Positions 61,793 to 64,000 of a DNA stretch of 64,000 nt are shown piece by piece. Numbering within the stretch: the first letter of the stretch is position 1; each line of letters begins with the position of its first letter. The DNA comes from Kurthia populi. Its GTDB lineage: Bacteria > Bacillota > Bacilli > Bacillales_A > Planococcaceae. The position numbers and the translations under genes were made by a program. Where the stretch lies: the NCBI RefSeq assembly GCF_042686175.1, contig NZ_JBHUOR010000139.1, forward strand, positions 10,989 through 74,988, given 5' to 3'. Below the pieces are notes generated by a model, which was not told the origin of the DNA, ran no database searches, and saw only the letters and a list, made by a program, of their open reading frames with translations.

Positions 61793-63103
61793 TTAGCGTT
61801 CTAACAATTGGAATGTAATCATTGCTTTTGCGACAAGTACATCATCAGAAAATGCTTCAAAATCCATTTTAACCACTTTACGGCTCAAATTCAGAATACG
61901 TGGTACGACACGTACTTGTTTTTCCATTTGAACAGGTTTCATGAAGTAAATCGTCATATTTTCAACGAGACTTTCACCACGCTTCGTTTTTTTCAACGCC
62001 TGCGCACCTGCTTCTACTAATAGTGTTGTAAATGCACCATTTGAAATGGCACCAAACTGATTCGTCATTTGTGGTGTCACCGTAAAATCAACAACTGTAT
62101 CCATGAAATCTTCAGACATTTGAATTTCATTTTTCACTAAATCATCGATTGTTTCACCATGTTGTGGCTGACGCTGTGCCATTTGCAATGCTTTTAAAAC
62201 ATCTTGACGGCTGACAACACCTTGTAAAACACCATGCTCATCTGCAACTGGTAATAAATCAATGCCTTCCCAAATCATACGGTGACCAGCTGTTGCGACA
62301 CTTGTTTTCATTGTAACTGTAATCGGATTACGCGTCATTAAACGGTCAATTGATTCATTTTCTTGCTTACCAATTACGTCTTTTGACGTCACAATCCCCA
62401 CGATTTTTTGATGCTTATCAACGACTGGATAACCACCATGCGTTGTTTTTGAATTCAATTCATTGAAATCTTCAACCGTCGCATTTACCTTTAAATAAGA
62501 GGTGTCTTGAATGGCTACGACAATATCTTCAATTAACAGAATTTCTTTTTTGATTAATTGATCATAGATGGCTCGATTAATCATTGTAGCAACTGTAAAC
62601 GTGTCATAACTTGATGAAATAATCGGTAATTCTAATTCATCTGCTAATTGTTTTGTACTTTCCGATGCATCAAAGCCACCTGTAATTAATACAGCTGCGC
62701 CAGCTTTTAATGCCGCTTCATGCGTATCACTACGGTTACCGACAATTAATAAACTCCCGGCATCTGTATAACGCATCATATCGTCCATTTTCATGGCACC
62801 AATAACGAATTTCGTTAATGTTTTGTGTAAACCGCCCTTGCCACCAAGAACTTGTCCATCCACAATATTAACAATTTCCGCCATCGTTAACCGTTCAATA
62901 TTTTCTTTTTTCTTCTTTTCAATACGAATCGTTCCTACACGCTCAATCGTACTAACAAGTCTTCTATTTTCCGCCTCTTTGATCGCGCGATATGCTGTTC
63001 CTTCGCTTACAGCCATGTCTTTTGCGATTTGACGTACTGAAATCTTGTCACCTACTGGTAGAGATTCGATGTACTGAATAATTTTCTCATGTTTTGTAAC
63101 CAA
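61793..63103 (-). CDS. ytoI: CBS/DRTGG/thioesterase-like protein YtoI (TTG start)
   Basis: 436 aa, mosaic: N-terminal winged-helix (about 1-60, VSEGTAYRAIKEAENRRL), DRTGG domain (about 75-180), two CBS domains (about 195-310), and a C-terminal hotdog/4HBT fold (about 320-436, NQFGAISNGAFTTLLVEAGAQAL). CBS modules bind adenosyl ligands; the cellular role is unknown, and the hotdog active residues were not verified. TTG start lies 5 nt after AGGTG. Followed by a strong terminator. Matches the B. subtilis YtoI layout. Confidence 0.88.
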   Translation of the reverse strand: MVTKHEKIIQYIESLPVGDKISVRQIAKDMAVSEGTAYRAIKEAENRRLVSTIERVGTIRIEKKKKENIERLTMAEIVNIVDGQVLGGKGGLHKTLTKFVIGAMKMDDMMRYTDAGSLLIVGNRSDTHEAALKAGAAVLITGGFDASESTKQLADELELPIISSSYDTFTVATMINRAIYDQLIKKEILLIEDIVVAIQDTSYLKVNATVEDFNELNSKTTHGGYPVVDKHQKIVGIVTSKDVIGKQENESIDRLMTRNPITVTMKTSVATAGHRMIWEGIDLLPVADEHGVLQGVVSRQDVLKALQMAQRQPQHGETIDDLVKNEIQMSEDFMDTVVDFTVTPQMTNQFGAISNGAFTTLLVEAGAQALKKTKRGESLVENMTIYFMKPVQMEKQVRVVPRILNLSRKVVKMDFEAFSDDVLVAKAMITFQLLER

Positions 63104-63208
63104 AAAATCACCTAATTTCCAACGTCTTTCTACCTTTTAGTGTACCATAACTTAACAACAATCACGTAGTTTTGGCAGCGAAAAAGCTGTAATTCCGCTG
63201 ATTTTCTG

Positions 63209-63889
63209 TTATAGTTCTACTTCATCTCCAGCTGAAAGCACTTTCACTTCCGAAGAATGAACTAACTCTACAAATTGTTGCGGATCTTGTTTAATATATG
63301 GGAACGTATTGTAGTGAATTGGCACAACTGTTTTTGGTTTCAAAAATTCAACCGCTGTCGCCGCATCTTCAGGTCCCATTGTAAAATTATCCCCAATCGG
63401 TAAAAAAGCTAAATCGATTGGATGACGTTCTCCAATTAACTTCATATCGCTAAATAAAGCCGTATCGCCTGCATGATAAATCGTTTTATCTTCAATAAAT
63501 AATAAAATCCCTGCTGGCATCCCTGTGTAAACAATTTGCTGATCTTCTGTTGTATAAGAGGAGCCATGGAATGCTTGTGTCAGCTTCACTTTACCAAAAT
63601 CAAACTGCGCGGCGCCACCAATATGTAGCGGATGTGTTTTTAAGCCTTTCCAAGATAAAAATGTACATAATTCATCTGGTGCAATAATAAGTGAATCATT
63701 CGCTTTTGCAATTTCAACCGTATCGCCAACATGATCATTATGGCCATGAGATAAAATAATAACGTCCGGTTTTTGATCAGCCACCTTTAAATCGGTTAGA
63801 TCATTGCCGTTAATAAATGGGTCAATTAAAATTGTCTTGCCATTTGTCTCAATTTTTACTACTGAATGTCCATGATAACTTACTTTCAT
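63209..63889 (-). CDS. ytkL: Metal-dependent hydrolase YtkL (UPF0173, MBL fold)
   Basis: 226 aa metallo-beta-lactamase fold: MKVSYHGHSVVKIE, the metal motif SHGHNDHVGD (residues about 47-56), YHAGDTALFSD, and PIHYNTFP near the end. No known substrate. Start has AGGGAGG 7 nt upstream. B. subtilis YtkL lies in the same neighbourhood. Confidence 0.93.
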   Translation of the reverse strand: MKVSYHGHSVVKIETNGKTILIDPFINGNDLTDLKVADQKPDVIILSHGHNDHVGDTVEIAKANDSLIIAPDELCTFLSWKGLKTHPLHIGGAAQFDFGKVKLTQAFHGSSYTTEDQQIVYTGMPAGILLFIEDKTIYHAGDTALFSDMKLIGERHPIDLAFLPIGDNFTMGPEDAATAVEFLKPKTVVPIHYNTFPYIKQDPQQFVELVHSSEVKVLSAGDEVEL

Positions 63890-64000
63890 TTTTATGCCTC
63901 CCTCTATAAATGTTGATATATCAATGGCTCACGCCATTTTTGAGTGTCAAAAAAATATTTTCCAACACGCATATCTAACTTAATTTTGTATTAATTGATA
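63890..64000. other. Right edge, upstream of ytkL
   Basis: 110 bp, AT-rich, with no recognised gene; probably holds the ytkL promoter. Confidence 0.4.

Overview
The window is a Gram-positive, low-GC chromosome segment from a member of the Bacillales. The gene order resembles Bacillus subtilis (pheST, rnhC, zapA, cvpA, polX, mutS2; thrS, dnaI, dnaB, nrdR, gapB, coaE, mutM, polA, phoRP, mdh, icd, citZ, pyk, pfkA, accAD, dnaE, nrnA, ytoI, ytkL). Accessory genes and repeats suggest the Caryophanaceae/Planococcaceae (a relative of Solibacillus, Lysinibacillus or Kurthia). The family assignment is an inference; the Bacillales assignment is firm. Nearly everything is on the minus strand. Only rnhC and nsrR are plus-strand genes. 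I see no tRNA, rRNA, CRISPR array, prophage or transposase.

Layout, left to right. 1-5.6 kb: mutS2 (its 3' part lies outside the window), polX, cvpA, zapA and the divergent rnhC. 5.6-11.8 kb: a five-gene oligopeptide ABC transporter (order oppD-oppF-oppB-oppC-oppA), placed between rnhC and pheT, which are adjacent in B. subtilis. 11.8-16.4 kb: pheST under a T-box, and a TrmH-family RNA methyltransferase. 16.4-31.4 kb: the most accessory part. It holds a HAD phosphatase, a quinone-oxidoreductase-like enzyme, two secreted NEAT-domain proteins behind a Fur box, a small membrane protein, a repeat-bearing non-coding region, argF with ARG boxes, an ABC exporter with a LytTR regulator whose N-terminus is a decayed ABC ATPase, the M42 peptidase YsdC, dUTPase, a GH25 lysozyme, and hmp/nsrR. 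31.4-36.3 kb: infC-rpmI-rplT with an attenuated leader, a GH73 glucosaminidase, and thrS with a T-box.

36.3-45 kb holds replication and repair genes (dnaI, dnaB, nrdR, gapB, coaE, mutM, polA). 45-57.6 kb holds phoPR, a MaoC-like protein, the TCA block citZ-icd-mdh, the glycolytic pair pfkA-pyk, and accDA headed by a FadR-type GntR regulator. 57.6-64 kb holds dnaE, nrnA, ytoI and ytkL.

Regulation is legible: two T-boxes, an L20-type leader with an AUU-started infC, ARG boxes on argF, NsrR-type palindromes between hmp and nsrR, a Fur box on the NEAT operon, a cre-like site on citZ, a CcpN-like motif on gapB, and a GntR palindrome before accDA. The least explained elements are the NEAT pair, the pseudo-ABC/LytTR regulator with its candidate direct-repeat operator, a 135-bp element present twice (29.4 and 33.9 kb), a 51-bp direct repeat near 21.6 kb, and a GC-rich orphan stretch near 45.2 kb.
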